DNA from: Methanoculleus receptaculi | Lineage (GTDB): Archaea > Halobacteriota > Methanomicrobia > Methanomicrobiales > Methanoculleaceae | DNA length: 64,000 bases | Assembly: GCF_033472595.1 (NCBI RefSeq) | Contig: NZ_CP137642.1 | Location: 1,488,001-1,552,000 of the forward strand | Reading direction: 5' to 3' | In this document: positions 40,987 to 52,200 of the stretch, piece after piece | How the letters are laid out: each line of letters starts with the position of its first letter | How positions within the stretch are numbered: position 1 is the stretch's first letter | Notes under the pieces: generated by a model | What the model saw: the letters and a program-made list of their open reading frames with translations, nothing else | What the model was told of the DNA's origin: nothing | The model's database searches: none | Made by a program: the position numbers and the translations under genes

Positions 40987-43782
40987 ATGCTCAAGATACT
41001 TGCAGTCGATGACGAACCGGCGTTTCTCGAACTGACCCGCGCATACCTGGAGCGGGATGGAGATATAGTGGTCGAGACAACGCCATCGCCGCGGCAGGCT
41101 CTCGATATGCTCGCAGAGACCCCATACGATGTCATCGTCGCCGACTACGAGATGCCGGAGATGAACGGCATCGCGCTCCTCCAGGAGGTTCGGCGCAGAG
41201 GACTCTCGATACCGTTCATCATCTTCTCCGGGCGCGGGCGTGAGGAGGCAATCATCGAGGCGCTCAACAGCGGCGCAGATTTCTACCTCCAGAAAGGCGG
41301 CAGTCCTTCCGCCAGGTTTGCCGAACTCCGCAACTTCATCCTGCAGGCGGCCAGGCGACGGCGCGCCGAGGTGGAGGCGCAGCGTGCCGGCGACCTCTAC
41401 CGGAGCATCTTTGAGTACACCGGCTCTGCCACCATCATAATTGAAGGAGATATGACGATCTCGCTTGCAAACAGTGAGTGCGAACGGCTCACCGGCTACT
41501 CCCGTAAGGATATCGAGGGGAAGATGCCCTTTACGGCCTTCGTCGCGCCTGAAGACCGCGAACGCATGGAGAACTTCCACCGCCAGCGAAGGATAGACCC
41601 GAGATCGGCGCCGCGGACATACGAGTTCAGGTTGATCGACCGCGAGGGGCGGCGGAGAGAGATCCGCCTGACGGTCGGGATCATCCCGGGAACCGATCGC
41701 TCCGTTGTATCTCTGATCGATATCACCGACCGGAAACGGTTCGAGGAAGAACTGAGCGCGGCGCACGAAGAGATGACCGCGGCGTTCGAGGAGGCGACGG
41801 CAAGCCAGGAGGCGCTTGAGGCGCAGTGCCGCGAGATGGAAGACTACCAGGCAACCCTCCGCGGCATCATCGACTTTCTCCCCGACCCCACGTTTGCACT
41901 TGACCGTAACGGCAGGATCATCATCTGGAACCGGGCGATGCAGGAACTGACCGGTGTCAGAATGGAGCAGATAATCGGTTCCGGGGCGGATGCCATATCA
42001 CGTGTGATCCCGGGGCTGGCACCGCCGTCGCTTGCGGAGAGGATCCTCAGAGGTGAGGTTGCAGAGACTCCCGGCCGCGAGGTCTACATCACCTCCCCCA
42101 GGACAGGAAAAGAGGTCTGCCTCTGGGCGAAGGCATCGCCGCTCTACGACGCAGCAGGGGAACTCGCCGGCGCGATCGAGTCGATGCGCGACATCACAAA
42201 GTCAAAAGAGATGGCAGACCAGATCCGGCGGCGTATCGCCCTCGAGCAACTGGTGAGGTCGATCTCCACCCGGTTCATCGGCCTCGACCCCTCTGACCTC
42301 GATGACGCCCTCCAGGAGACGCTGGAGTTGCTCGGGTCGTTCCTCGGCGTCGACCGGAGTTACATCCTCCGCTTCTCAACAGACCTCACCCATGCCGAGA
42401 ACACCAACGAGTGGTGCGCCGAAGGGGTCGAACCGCAGATCGACGTCCTTTTTAACCTCCCGGAGGACGTGATCACCTGGGGGCTCGAGAACGTGAGGGC
42501 GCGCCAGACGATCTGCATCCCGGATCTTGCCGCGCTCCCCGATGACGAGGCGGAGATACGCGACTTCCTGCTGGATTACGGGATCTCCTCGATCATCCTT
42601 GTGCCGATCGCAAGCGCTGCGGAGCCCCTCGGCATCATCGGGTTTGAGACCGCCGGGAGAAAACGAAGATGGTCTGATGACGACATAACGCTGCTTGAGA
42701 TCGCCGGCAACCTCTTTGCCGACCTCTTCTCCAGGGTCCGTGCACAGGAGCAACTCCTTGAGAATGAGGAGCGGTTCAGGACGCTTATAGAGAGTTCGCA
42801 TGACTGTTACATCCGGGTGACCGGGACACCGCCGGTGATCGACTACATCAGCCCCTCAATCGAGAGACTGAGCGGCTACACCCCGGAAGAGATCCTGGGC
42901 GACCCGGACTTCTTCGAGCGGTGGGTCCACCCGGATGACCGGGAGACGCTCGGGGCGCTGCTTGGAGGCCTGGGCGGTTGCACCTCCAGGGAGTGCACGC
43001 TCCGGGTTCGACGGAAAGACGGCCGCTACATATGGATAGAGGTCTCAGCGGTCCCCGTCTACGGTAACGACGGCCGGCCGGTTGCGTTTCATTACGCGAT
43101 CCACGACATCGACGCCTGGAAACAGGCCGAGGCAGCGCTCATGCGGGCCAACAAGAAACTCAACCTGATGAACAACATCGTCCGCCACGACATCTTGAAC
43201 CAGGTCACGGTGGTGCTGGGGCATCTTGCCCTCCTGCGCGAACAGCCGCTCGATCCCGCCGTCACAGGTGCTCTCGACCGTATGGAGGTTGCCGCGGAGA
43301 TCATCAAGTCGCAGATCGGGTTCACCCGGGATTACCAGGAACTCGGCGTCCGCGCACCACAATGGTTCTCCGTCAGGGCGGCGGTCGAGGAGGCGGTAAA
43401 AACGCTCCGGCCGAAGGGGGTCAGCGTCTCAACCGATCTCGATGACCTCCGCATCTACGCCGACCCGCTCCTCAACTCGGTCTTTTATATCCTCTTCGAC
43501 AACAGCGTGCGGCACGGCAGGACCGTGACCGCGATCCGGATCACGGCCGCACCGGACGACGGCGGTGCGCGGATCACCTGGGAGGATGACGGCATCGGCA
43601 TCCCCGCCGAGGAGAAGCCGCGGATATTCGATCGCGGTTTCGGGAGGAACACCGGGCTCGGGCTCTTCCTGGCAAAAGAGGTGCTTGCGATCACAGGGAT
43701 CACGATCCAGGAGACCGGGGTTCCAGGAAAAGGGGCGCGGTTCGAGATCCTGGTCCCGGCCGGCGCCGCACGGTTTGGGTGA
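40987..43782 (+). CDS. Hybrid sensor histidine kinase: REC-PAS-PAS-GAF-PAS-kinase
   Basis: A 931-residue soluble signalling protein. It starts with a response-regulator receiver domain (phosphoacceptor Asp53 in IVADYEMPEMNG), then PAS near 137-255, a short coiled coil, PAS near 290-405, a GAF domain near 410-590, PAS near 598-715 and a C-terminal kinase. The dimerisation helix reads NNIVRHDILNQ with the phosphorylated His, and the ATP lid is seen in DNSVRHG, WEDDGIGIP and GLGLFLAKEV. No membrane helix is visible, so it senses an internal signal, possibly redox or small molecules. A receiver at the N-terminus is typical for methanogen kinases. No separate output regulator lies nearby. Confidence 0.93.
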   Translation: MLKILAVDDEPAFLELTRAYLERDGDIVVETTPSPRQALDMLAETPYDVIVADYEMPEMNGIALLQEVRRRGLSIPFIIFSGRGREEAIIEALNSGADFYLQKGGSPSARFAELRNFILQAARRRRAEVEAQRAGDLYRSIFEYTGSATIIIEGDMTISLANSECERLTGYSRKDIEGKMPFTAFVAPEDRERMENFHRQRRIDPRSAPRTYEFRLIDREGRRREIRLTVGIIPGTDRSVVSLIDITDRKRFEEELSAAHEEMTAAFEEATASQEALEAQCREMEDYQATLRGIIDFLPDPTFALDRNGRIIIWNRAMQELTGVRMEQIIGSGADAISRVIPGLAPPSLAERILRGEVAETPGREVYITSPRTGKEVCLWAKASPLYDAAGELAGAIESMRDITKSKEMADQIRRRIALEQLVRSISTRFIGLDPSDLDDALQETLELLGSFLGVDRSYILRFSTDLTHAENTNEWCAEGVEPQIDVLFNLPEDVITWGLENVRARQTICIPDLAALPDDEAEIRDFLLDYGISSIILVPIASAAEPLGIIGFETAGRKRRWSDDDITLLEIAGNLFADLFSRVRAQEQLLENEERFRTLIESSHDCYIRVTGTPPVIDYISPSIERLSGYTPEEILGDPDFFERWVHPDDRETLGALLGGLGGCTSRECTLRVRRKDGRYIWIEVSAVPVYGNDGRPVAFHYAIHDIDAWKQAEAALMRANKKLNLMNNIVRHDILNQVTVVLGHLALLREQPLDPAVTGALDRMEVAAEIIKSQIGFTRDYQELGVRAPQWFSVRAAVEEAVKTLRPKGVSVSTDLDDLRIYADPLLNSVFYILFDNSVRHGRTVTAIRITAAPDDGGARITWEDDGIGIPAEEKPRIFDRGFGRNTGLGLFLAKEVLAITGITIQETGVPGKGARFEILVPAGAARFG

Positions 43783-43796
43783 AGACCGCACGGATC

Positions 43797-45215
43797 TCAC
43801 CGCCGCCCGTACTTCCTGAAGATGTACCAGAGCCCGCCGGCAACCCCCACCATCACCAGCAGACCCAGCAGGGCAACGTAAGACCGTTCGTTCACCACGA
43901 CCCGGAACTCGTCCTCCTGCTCGTCCTGGTCGCTCCTGACAAGGGCTATGAACCTGTACTCCCCGGCGACTATATCCGCCGGCGGGACCACGGCAACCTG
44001 CACCGTCGCCCGTTCTCCGGGCTCAAGGCTCGCGACCGTTGCCGGATCGACGCTTGCGCGCCAGCCTTCCGGCGCGCTCATGTTGACGCCGATGTTTGTC
44101 AGGCTGCCGCCAACACCTGCGTTTGTGATCGTGATATCGAAGTTGAGGGTCTCGCCGCGGTTGATCTCGTGGCGGTAGGTCTTTGTGTAGGTCCGAAGGT
44201 CGTAGGAGCCGCGGAGCCGGAGGCTCAGGTTCTCCTCGTACTCGCGGGCCGACGAACCTGCCACGAGCGTGAAGTTGTAGTCGCCCACATCCACCGAGTA
44301 GGGCGGGATTATCTCAAGGTAGATGGTCTTCTCCTCGCCGGCGGGGATGTAGATCTCCGGGACCTCCTCGGTGGTGCTGCTGCTCTCCGTGAACCGGGCA
44401 TACCACTGCTCCGGGAGGTCGGGGACGGCAAGGGTGTAGGTATCGTCGTTCCTCCCGATGTTCCTTACGGTTATCTCATACTGCGGGTTTGTGCCGACCG
44501 TCGCCACACGTGAGGGGGTCTTCACCAGGACCTCGGCAAAGTAGTTCTCCTTATCGAGCGGGACTATCCCGAGGTCGACCGTCTGGCCGATCCGGATCTC
44601 GACGTCATCCTTCTCCCAGGAGCGGTAGCCGGGTTTGCTGACCCTGACGGTGTATGTGCCCATGGGTGCGCCGATGCTCACCTTCCCCTCGGCGGTCGTG
44701 AGCATCCCTTCGACCCTGGTATTGCCGTCGTATACGCCGACGTCAGCACCCTTGACGACGTTTCCATCTTTATCGACCACAGTCGCCTCCAGGGTGCCGG
44801 TCTCGCCGCTGTGGGTCTTTGTGATCCTGACGTAGACCCAGATCGTGCCTTCGCCGATACCTACCCGGAGGGGGTACTCCCCGACCGCTGCACGCCCGGA
44901 GGTCTCAACAACCAGGCGGACGGTCTTCGTCTCGCCGGCGGGGATGAGCATCCGGTAGACCTCGCGGTCACCGTCCTCGAACCGGATCTTCCAGTCGTCG
45001 GTCCCCCGGTATGTCCAGTAGTTGAGGAGGCACGTCCCGGTATCCCCGCGGTTCGTGATCTCGAGATCGAAGACCGCGGTCTCACCGGCCTCGACCACCT
45101 CGCCGGGGAAGTCGCACCGGATATCTGTCTGGACGGCTGCGCCCGCCGCAACCGTGACCAGGGCGAGGGAGAGGAGGAAGACAGGTATGATCTCTCGGAT
45201 GGTCAATTGTATCAC
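43797..45215 (-). CDS. Exported beta-sandwich protein with NEW3-like domains, ABC partner
   Basis: A 472-residue exported protein with an N-terminal signal (IIPVFLLSLALVTVAAGAA), a C-terminal transmembrane anchor (YVALLGLLVMVGVAGGLWYIF) and basic tail. Between them: a NEW3-like segment (AGETAVFDLEITNRGDTGTC...), a carboxypeptidase-regulatory-like segment (LEATVVDKDGNVVKGADVGVYDG), and two further NEW3-type sandwiches (PQYEITVRNIGRNDDTYTL, FDITITNAGVGGSLTNIGVNM). It would stand on the outer face of the membrane. Its start overlaps the permease stop (45212-45215), so it works with the ABC transporter, perhaps as an extracellular subunit. Confidence 0.85.
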   Translation of the reverse strand: MIQLTIREIIPVFLLSLALVTVAAGAAVQTDIRCDFPGEVVEAGETAVFDLEITNRGDTGTCLLNYWTYRGTDDWKIRFEDGDREVYRMLIPAGETKTVRLVVETSGRAAVGEYPLRVGIGEGTIWVYVRITKTHSGETGTLEATVVDKDGNVVKGADVGVYDGNTRVEGMLTTAEGKVSIGAPMGTYTVRVSKPGYRSWEKDDVEIRIGQTVDLGIVPLDKENYFAEVLVKTPSRVATVGTNPQYEITVRNIGRNDDTYTLAVPDLPEQWYARFTESSSTTEEVPEIYIPAGEEKTIYLEIIPPYSVDVGDYNFTLVAGSSAREYEENLSLRLRGSYDLRTYTKTYRHEINRGETLNFDITITNAGVGGSLTNIGVNMSAPEGWRASVDPATVASLEPGERATVQVAVVPPADIVAGEYRFIALVRSDQDEQEDEFRVVVNERSYVALLGLLVMVGVAGGLWYIFRKYGRR

Positions 45216-46312
45216 CGTATATCCATCCTCATGAACTTCACATAGGCCGCGGCGAAGAAGACCGATGGGAAGACTATGAGGGCGGCGAGGTTCTTCCAGA
45301 CCTGGGCAAGGGCATCGGCAAGGCCCGGGGTCTCCGCGGTGGAGACCTGGGTGTAGTCGTAGGTGTAGGGAGAGGAGATCATCGGAGCGACCCTCGGGTT
45401 TGTGACCGCCATGGAAACCACGGCGTAGTTCATCTGCGGCGAGAGTATGTATGATATGTCGTATACGAGGGCCTGCCGTTGGACATACCGTTTCCTGTCC
45501 TCTTCATACTGCTGCCAGGCGGGGTCATCGGCCCCAACATGGACCACACTCTGGGAGGACGTGCTGGTGAAGTATCCACCCCCGCCGTCGCTCCTGACCA
45601 CCATCGGTGTTGACTGCGGCGGTTGGGGCGGGTCGCCCACAAAGACGTTCCCGATCGCCATCCCGAGGATGGGGATGAGCGAGGAGACCAACACAAAGAT
45701 CACAAGGGTATAGATCAGAGCGCTCCCGCTCTCCGGGGCGACCGTCGACATCGTGAGCGCGACGGCGAAGTAGCCAAGCAGGAATAGAAGCGAGACGGCT
45801 CCAAAGACCAGGATGGCGAGAGACTCCTCAACCGTCGGGACGATCGAGAATATGAGGAGCATCGCAAACGATATGGCGAGCGCGAGCACCATCGCAAACC
45901 CGAGCGCGGCGATGCCGCCGAGCGCCTTGCCGTTGATGATCTCGTCGCGGTAGACCGGGTGTGAGAGGAGTGTCTTTAGCGATCGGGTCTCCTTCTCTCT
46001 TGATACCAGGTCAAACCCGGTTGCGATGGCAAGGACGCTGCCAAGCGAGACCATGTAACTCATCATGGCGCTGAAGACGAGCATGATCGAGGGTTTCTCG
46101 GGCATCCAGCCGGCGTATGGCGCTTCAGAGTCCTGCATGTACTGGAGCTGCTGGTTGTAGGAGTCGAGGAGGGTGTTGTAGTTCTCGATCCCGGTGTGGA
46201 TGCCGATCGCCGATATCGCCAGGAAGAGCGCCAGGATGATGATGAACCGTCTGCTGGTGATCTGGTCGGAGAACTCTTTTCGTGCGACGTTGAGCAGTCG
46301 ATCGAGTGCCAT
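45212..46312 (-). CDS. ABC-2 type transporter permease
   Basis: A 366-residue ABC-2 permease of the NosY/CcmB-like type with about six transmembrane helices. It begins with the cytoplasmic LLNVARKEFSDQITSRRFIIILALFLAISAIG, typical of the family, and carries a large extracytoplasmic loop between helices 1 and 2 and another before the last helix (residues about 235-320). The conserved SREKETRSLKTLLSHPVYRDEI cytoplasmic motif of ABC-2 exporters is present. Substrate unknown; it follows the ATPase gene by six bases. Confidence 0.92.
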   Translation of the reverse strand: MALDRLLNVARKEFSDQITSRRFIIILALFLAISAIGIHTGIENYNTLLDSYNQQLQYMQDSEAPYAGWMPEKPSIMLVFSAMMSYMVSLGSVLAIATGFDLVSREKETRSLKTLLSHPVYRDEIINGKALGGIAALGFAMVLALAISFAMLLIFSIVPTVEESLAILVFGAVSLLFLLGYFAVALTMSTVAPESGSALIYTLVIFVLVSSLIPILGMAIGNVFVGDPPQPPQSTPMVVRSDGGGGYFTSTSSQSVVHVGADDPAWQQYEEDRKRYVQRQALVYDISYILSPQMNYAVVSMAVTNPRVAPMISSPYTYDYTQVSTAETPGLADALAQVWKNLAALIVFPSVFFAAAYVKFMRMDIR

Positions 46313-46318
46313 GCTGTA

Positions 46319-47224
46319 TCACCCCCGGTAGAGCGCCATGAAGGCGTCCTCGATGCTAGGTTCTTCGAGCCGTATCTCCCGGATATGCAGCCCCTCTTCG
46401 GCGATGGCCGCGGCAAGCCTCTCCCGGATATCGCTCTTTGCCTGGATGACCGCGCGGTTCCCGTCCCGCTCGAACTCGATGATATCGGGGTCGCTGAGGT
46501 CAGGCAGGTCTTCTGCGGTCTCGACGACGATCCGGAACGTCTCGCCGCCGGGGGAGGCAAGCGTCCGGGCGACTTCGTCGATGGTTCCCTGCGCAACAAG
46601 CCTTCCTGCCGCAAGCAGCCCTACCGTCCGGCAGACCGCCCGGACCTCAGAGAGGATGTGGGAGGAGACAAAGACCGTCTTTCCCTCTCCGGCAAGCCGC
46701 GTGACGAGGTCGCGGTACTCCCTGACGCCCTCGGGATCGAGGTTTGCCGTGGGTTCGTCGAGGAAGAGCACTTTCGGATCGTTGATCAGCGCCTGGGCAA
46801 GTCCGAGCCGCTGTTTCATCCCGCGGGAGTACTCCCCTGCCTTCTGGGTGACGCCGTCGAGGTGGACGAGTCTGAGGATCTCGGCGATCCGTTCCTTCCG
46901 GTCTGCTGCGTTCATGTCGTAGAACCGGGCGAAGTAGTCCAGGTTCTGCTCGCCGGTCAGGTTCCCGTAGAACCCGACATCTTCGGGGAGGTAGCCTATG
47001 ATCCTCTTCACGGCGAGCGGGTCGTTTGCGACCTCGATCCCGTCGACAAAACACCGGCCGGCGGTTGGCTCGATCATGCCGGTGAGCATCAGGATCGTTG
47101 TGCTCTTCCCGGCACCGTTCGGGCCGAGGAAACCGAAGATCTCGCCTTCCCCGACCTCCAGGTTCAGGCCGTCTACGGCCGGTTTTCCGTTATACACCTT
47201 TGTAAGGTTCTCTGTTCTTATCAT
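46319..47224 (-). CDS. ABC transporter ATP-binding protein
   Basis: A 301-residue ABC ATPase. Walker A is GPNGAGKST near residue 34, the Q-loop follows at LPEDVGFYGNLT, the signature motif is YSRGMKQRLGLAQALI near 131, Walker B is KVLFLDEPTANLDP and the H-loop is FVSSHI. A C-terminal extension of about 80 residues (REIRLEEPSIEDAFMALYRG) is typical of ABC-2-type ATPases such as NatA. I prefer ATG 47224 to 47239, because GGAG lies six to ten bases upstream of it. It heads the operon with the permease and the NEW3 protein; whether it exports or anchors a surface component is unknown. Confidence 0.95.
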   Translation of the reverse strand: MIRTENLTKVYNGKPAVDGLNLEVGEGEIFGFLGPNGAGKSTTILMLTGMIEPTAGRCFVDGIEVANDPLAVKRIIGYLPEDVGFYGNLTGEQNLDYFARFYDMNAADRKERIAEILRLVHLDGVTQKAGEYSRGMKQRLGLAQALINDPKVLFLDEPTANLDPEGVREYRDLVTRLAGEGKTVFVSSHILSEVRAVCRTVGLLAAGRLVAQGTIDEVARTLASPGGETFRIVVETAEDLPDLSDPDIIEFERDGNRAVIQAKSDIRERLAAAIAEEGLHIREIRLEEPSIEDAFMALYRG

Positions 47225-47389
47225 TTCACACTCCGCCATGGCCGTTTCCTGCGGCGTCTTGAGGCAAGCTTCGACCTCAGTCTATTAACGTTTTCTGTGT
47301 CAATCATCTACACGTCGTGCGGCCAATCAAGATCAGCGAACCTGGAATATGGACTTTCCATCATTTTGGGGCATGGGGATGTGTGGGGG

Positions 47390-47760
47390 GAGCCTCGAAT
47401 CGCCCCCACTCCAGGTGAACGTCTTTCTATGCGAGGAGTCGATCAGCCACTCCGCCCGGCCGCTATAAGGGGGCGGGCAAGTGGTTGGAGATTGACCCGG
47501 ATAGCCGTGCACGGGGCAGAAACAGGATCTGCGAGGAGTCTCGCGCCTGAAACCGGCTTAGGTGGATGACCGGGGGGACATCCCCCGCCCCTGTCTCCTG
47601 CATCTCTGGTTGAACGGTATTCATGGATCACCCCCACCTCCCGGCGCGCTCACGCGGCCTCCTCCCGCCCCCTATAAGGGGGGGGCAGTGGTTGGAGATT
47701 GGCCCGATGGCCGTGCCATGGAGGGCATGAGATGGAGGGTTCTTGCTTTCGAACCCGGGT
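47390..47760 (-). repeat. Dispersed copies of the mosaic repeat, reverse orientation
   Basis: Two partial units follow each other. The first has AGGGGGCGGGCAAGTGG, GCCGTGCACGGGG and GATCTGCGAGGAGT near 47466-47540; the second has GGGGGGACATCCCCCGCCCCTGTCTCC, GTTGAACGGT, CACCCCCACCTCCCGGCGCG, the hairpin CCCGCCCCCTATAAGGGGGGGG (47665-47687) and GATTGGCCCGATGGCCGTG near 47698-47715. The remaining gap, 47225-47389 and 47761-47892, contains only the ABC promoter region and unrecognised sequence. Confidence 0.7.
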
Positions 47761-47892
47761 GAGGTGGAACTGGGGGGAAGGCAGCGGCCGGGCCTCGGGT
47801 GAGGGGTTGAGAGGCTTGTTGCTCCACAAAACCCGGGTTCTGGAGATTGCGAACCCGCCGTAAAATTAGTGTGACCGGGCGTGCTGCCCGGT

Positions 47893-49101
47893 TCAGGGTC
47901 TTTGCCTGCGTAGGGCGACCGCGACCACAAGGGCGCCTATGACGCCGGCGGTTCCCCAGGCCGTTGCCGGGGTGGTGGTGGCCGCAGCCTCAGTTGTGGT
48001 CATTGGAGCGGTTTCTGTCTCCACGGGCGTGGTATCATCCCCTGCCCCGACTGCCGCGTAGGCCATAAGGGCATACTGACCGCCGCTTGAGACCGTGGCG
48101 GCGAGGCGCGTCTCCCCCTCATACCGGGAGGGCACCACCGTCCACGCCCCGTCCCGGTATACCGCGATGAACGGCGTGGTTGCGTTCACGCCCGAGAGGT
48201 TGAACGATAGGGCGGCGGCCGGGTCAAATGTGGCGGCTGACGGGGAGATGATGTATGATCCGGCAAGAACCTGCCACTCATCTGGAACCCCTGAGGGTGT
48301 GCTCCTGATGATCCGCAGGTCAGCAGGCGCCGCACCATCTATCGCATCATCCACGGTCTCAAGGGTGACAATCCCATCAAGCGAGGAGACCGTCACGGTT
48401 TCAGGCGCGGCGGTCGGTGTCTCCGTTGCGCCGCCACCGGAACTGCCGCCGGAACCACCGCTGGGCGGAGGGGTGGTGGGAGATGTTGTCGGTGTGGTGA
48501 TTGTGGGGTTGCCGACAAGGATCGTCTGGTCGGTCACGATGTTTCCATCCACAAGGGCAATGACATGTGCGGAGCCGTCGGTGATACCGGTGAGGCTGAA
48601 GGTGATCGCCCCCGAATCCGGGCCCATCTTGACCCCGGAGAACTCAAGAACAACGTTCACGGCATCGACACCTTCTTCCGGTGTCCCGAACGCCTTGATG
48701 AGTTCCATCGTGCCGGCGGGGAGGTTGCCAAGGCTCTGGCTGATCGATACGGTACCTGTCCTGCTGATCTGGGTTATTCGTTTGATGGTCTCCCCCTCGG
48801 AGGCCTCGATCCCGGCTTCCGTGACCGGGGAAGCACTGAGAACAACCTGAGGACTGTTCAGGCCAAAGGGCATGCTGACCTGGTTTGCCTGGTAGGTAAA
48901 CGAGGTCTCCCCTGCGACATCCACCAGCGACTCCATCCGGAGGGCAAAGACGCTCCCGTTGGAGAGACCGCTGTAGGAGACGGTGATGGTATCCCCCTCC
49001 TGGATCTGGGACGGGCTGATGGAGATGGAGACGGCAGAGGCGCCCGGAACCAGGCAACAGAGGAGAGAGAGAACTATGAGGCACAACACGTTAAATCGCA
49101 T
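47893..49101 (-). CDS. Surface protein with C-terminal membrane anchor, cohesin-system member
   Basis: A 402-residue exported protein. After a signal peptide (MRFNVLCLIVLSLLCCLVPGASA) come a beta-rich domain of about 190 residues (SISPSQIQEGDTITVSYSGLSNGSVFALRM...), a Thr/Pro/Gly-rich linker near residue 210, a second beta domain (residues about 240-360) and the anchor WGTAGVIGALVVAVALRRQRP. The second domain resembles the corresponding part of the neighbouring 1049-residue protein: both have S-P-S-A-x-F-D-P-A, then W-x-V-x-P and a closing strand. It is the last gene of the minus-strand surface cluster. Start at 49101 rather than 49164, since it gives a signal peptide. Cohesin identity of domain 1 is uncertain. 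Confidence 0.75.
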   Translation of the reverse strand: MRFNVLCLIVLSLLCCLVPGASAVSISISPSQIQEGDTITVSYSGLSNGSVFALRMESLVDVAGETSFTYQANQVSMPFGLNSPQVVLSASPVTEAGIEASEGETIKRITQISRTGTVSISQSLGNLPAGTMELIKAFGTPEEGVDAVNVVLEFSGVKMGPDSGAITFSLTGITDGSAHVIALVDGNIVTDQTILVGNPTITTPTTSPTTPPPSGGSGGSSGGGATETPTAAPETVTVSSLDGIVTLETVDDAIDGAAPADLRIIRSTPSGVPDEWQVLAGSYIISPSAATFDPAAALSFNLSGVNATTPFIAVYRDGAWTVVPSRYEGETRLAATVSSGGQYALMAYAAVGAGDDTTPVETETAPMTTTEAAATTTPATAWGTAGVIGALVVAVALRRQRP

Positions 49102-49221
49102 ATTCTCACATCGGATAATTCTCTCTCCAAGATACCTAAAAGTTACCGATACAGAAATCTGCAAACGGCAGACTCATGAGGAACTGCAAATGGTTGAGAC
49201 GCCACGAAAAAAAGTTGGTTT

Positions 49222-52200
49222 TCAGGGTTTTCTGGTGTAGTAGTAGACACCGACGGCGATCACCAGGATGATCACCACGGCGATGACCACGTATGTCCAG
49301 GGGAATCCTTCCGCTGGCGGCGTCACCGGGGTCGTCGTGGTGGGTGTGGTCGGTGTCACAATCGGCGTTGTGGGTGTTACGACGGGCGTCACCGCACCGG
49401 GCTCAACAAAGAGACCGAATACGGTGAAGTGCTCAACGCTTGCGGTGACAGTCCGGGTGGCCGGATCGACAACCGTCGGGACGGTCTCCCACTCCCCGGC
49501 CTCTTCGTCGTACCACTTCACCACGAGCGATGATGCGTCATACTCCGCCGCCTGCATTATCTCGCTCCACTGGTCCGCATTGAACGTGAAGATGAGGCTG
49601 ATGGCTGGATCAAACCTCGCTCCCGACGGCGAACAGACTACCGCATGGCCTGCGAAGGTGTAAGCGGCGCCGGCCGGGACAGCGGGGAGATCGGCGGGGT
49701 CAAGGTCATCGATGCTGACCTCGGAGAGCGGGTTGCCGTCAGCATCCACAGCGTAGGTTCCAAGCGGCAGGTTAAGTTCGGTGATGCCGGATGGGCTGCG
49801 GATGGTGTAGGGCCTGAGGAGTTTCCCCTCACTGCCGATCAACAGCGAGGAGGAGCCTGTCTCGGGTGCAAATCCGCCACGGCCGCCGCCACCGCCGCCG
49901 CTCGGGGGGGTGGTGGGCTGCGGCGTTGGGGTCGGAACTGGGCCGGCAAAGAGCTGCACCGAAGTGGAGCCGTAGGCGGTCAGATTCCCGCCGTTCTCAG
50001 CCAGCATGTGAACTCTGTAGGTGCCGCTGAGGAGATCGGATGTGGGGATGTTCAGCGTCGCCGCATTGGCGGCCCTGGCCGCGTTCCCGTAACCTTCCGA
50101 TATCCAGACGTTTGCACCGCTGTAGAGTATCTTCACCGTCTCGTTCCCGTCACCGAGCAGGTACATGCTCTGGAGGGACCCGGTTCCAAGCGTGGTCAGG
50201 TCGAGGGTCACATTACCGGTGTAGGTCGAGCCTTCACGGATCAGCACCGCGGCAACGTTCTGCGGAGCAGCACCGCCCCAGTTCACCACCACTGGGTCGC
50301 CAAGCGAGTACATGCCCGCCGACGTGGAGAACTGCGATGCCTCTTCAGTCACGACAAACGGCATCGCGGTGATGGCTGCGACCCGGTCGTTGTCAAGCGT
50401 GATGGCCATGATGACATACTCACCGGGGCCAAGCTCGGTCTGGTCGTAGCCGATTGGAAGACCCAGTCCATGTGTGGCGGTATTGAATCCCGCGGAGAGG
50501 TCGTAGGAGTTTGCCCTGATCATGGTGGGGAGATCCGTATTGAAGGTGAAGCCTCCACTGCCGCCGAGATCGGTGGCAGTGCTGCCAGTGATCCTGACAA
50601 ACTTGTATCCGTAACTCCCGCCGCCCTTGCCGTAGATGACGATCTTCTCCTTCGAGAGAGCCTGTTCAAGGGAACTCGTCGAGACCGATGAACTTCCGCC
50701 ACGGAGCACCTGATCGACAAAGGAACTGTTCGCCATCCCGATGATGATGGTGGCGTTGTCGATGTTCGGCACGTTGATAGCAAAGTTCAGCGTCCCGCCG
50801 GATGGTGCAACAAAGTAGGGCGCTCCGGTTGGGAAGGTGCCAGCGGTTATGTCGTCGTTTGCCCGGTTATCGACCACAACACCGGAACCTGCGGTCACCC
50901 GCTTCTGGAAGGTTCCAAGCGTCGGGAGGTTCATCTCGCCGGCGCCGCCGGAGATGCTGATCGCCTGAGCGACCTCGCTTGTAAAGACGTTATACGCCGC
51001 TGTCTTTGTCAGGTCCAACCCGGCGAACGTCCCCGCGGAAGACTCATCGATGTAGGCCAGGTAGTTGTTGTAGATGTGGAAGGGGGAACTGGTATTGCTG
51101 TTGCCCGCTTTATCAACGGCCGTCAGGGTTGCGTTCCGGTTGCCGAGGGTATTGCCCTGCGCGGAACCATACACGAGTGTACCGGGGGAGGACGTGTTTG
51201 ATGCCGAACCAATCCAGACCACGTCGGGGTTTGCATCGGTCACGGTATAGGCGATGGTCAGATCCTCGTTTGCCTCGGGGTAGCCGTCACCATCGGAATC
51301 GCTGATCCCTGTAACAACCACCACTGGCAGAACCGTATCCTTGGTGAATGTCTCTGTGGCGCTGAGTACAGAGGAGTCGATCGTGCTCGTCCCGTTGACC
51401 ACCACGGTGTGAACACCATCGGCAAGCGGTCCATAGGAACTGTAATCAAGCGTGATCACACCAGATGATGGTGTCGTGGTGTTGGCGGTAACATTGGTTC
51501 CGTCAAGGAACATCCGCACCCCTGTCACCTCGACATAGCGCGCGGATATCACCGGTTGTGTTTTATTGGTGAATGTGCCGTCCAGGTTCGGGTCGAAGGT
51601 GATACCGGATTCGGCAACTGTGATGTTACGGGTGGCAGACGCATGATTGCCGCTCGTGTCTGAGGCGCTGACCACCACTGTCCTGGCTCCAAGAGGAACG
51701 TTCGTTGCGGTGCCGCTAACAGTGCAGCCGCCGGTAATGGGTGTGATGGTCGGTGACGTGATCGCTACCCCGCCGACAGTGATACTGATGCTGGATTGGT
51801 CGACACCGCCCACATCGGTGATGGTCGCGGTGACCGCCACATCCTGCGGCACGGTCGCCCCGTCAGCGGGCGAGGTGATGATTATGTTGGGGGCGACTTC
51901 ATCAAGTGTGGTGAAGGTGCCGTTGACGGTGGTATAGGTGTATACCGGAACCCGGGACTCCTCGATATCGATGATTGTCAGGTTTAGAGTGGTCGAAGAC
52001 CCGTCGTTCTTAAGCGCGGTACAATCCAATCCGAAAAGTGGGCTGTCACCTGTGATATTGGAAGCACGCATATTGGCATACCCAACGACTTTTGCAAGGC
52101 CGGGCGTACTGAAACCATAGGTAATAGACCAATCATCCGGATCGAAAGTTCCGTTTCGACTTACGGACATCACTGATGCATCATATGCCACTCTTATATC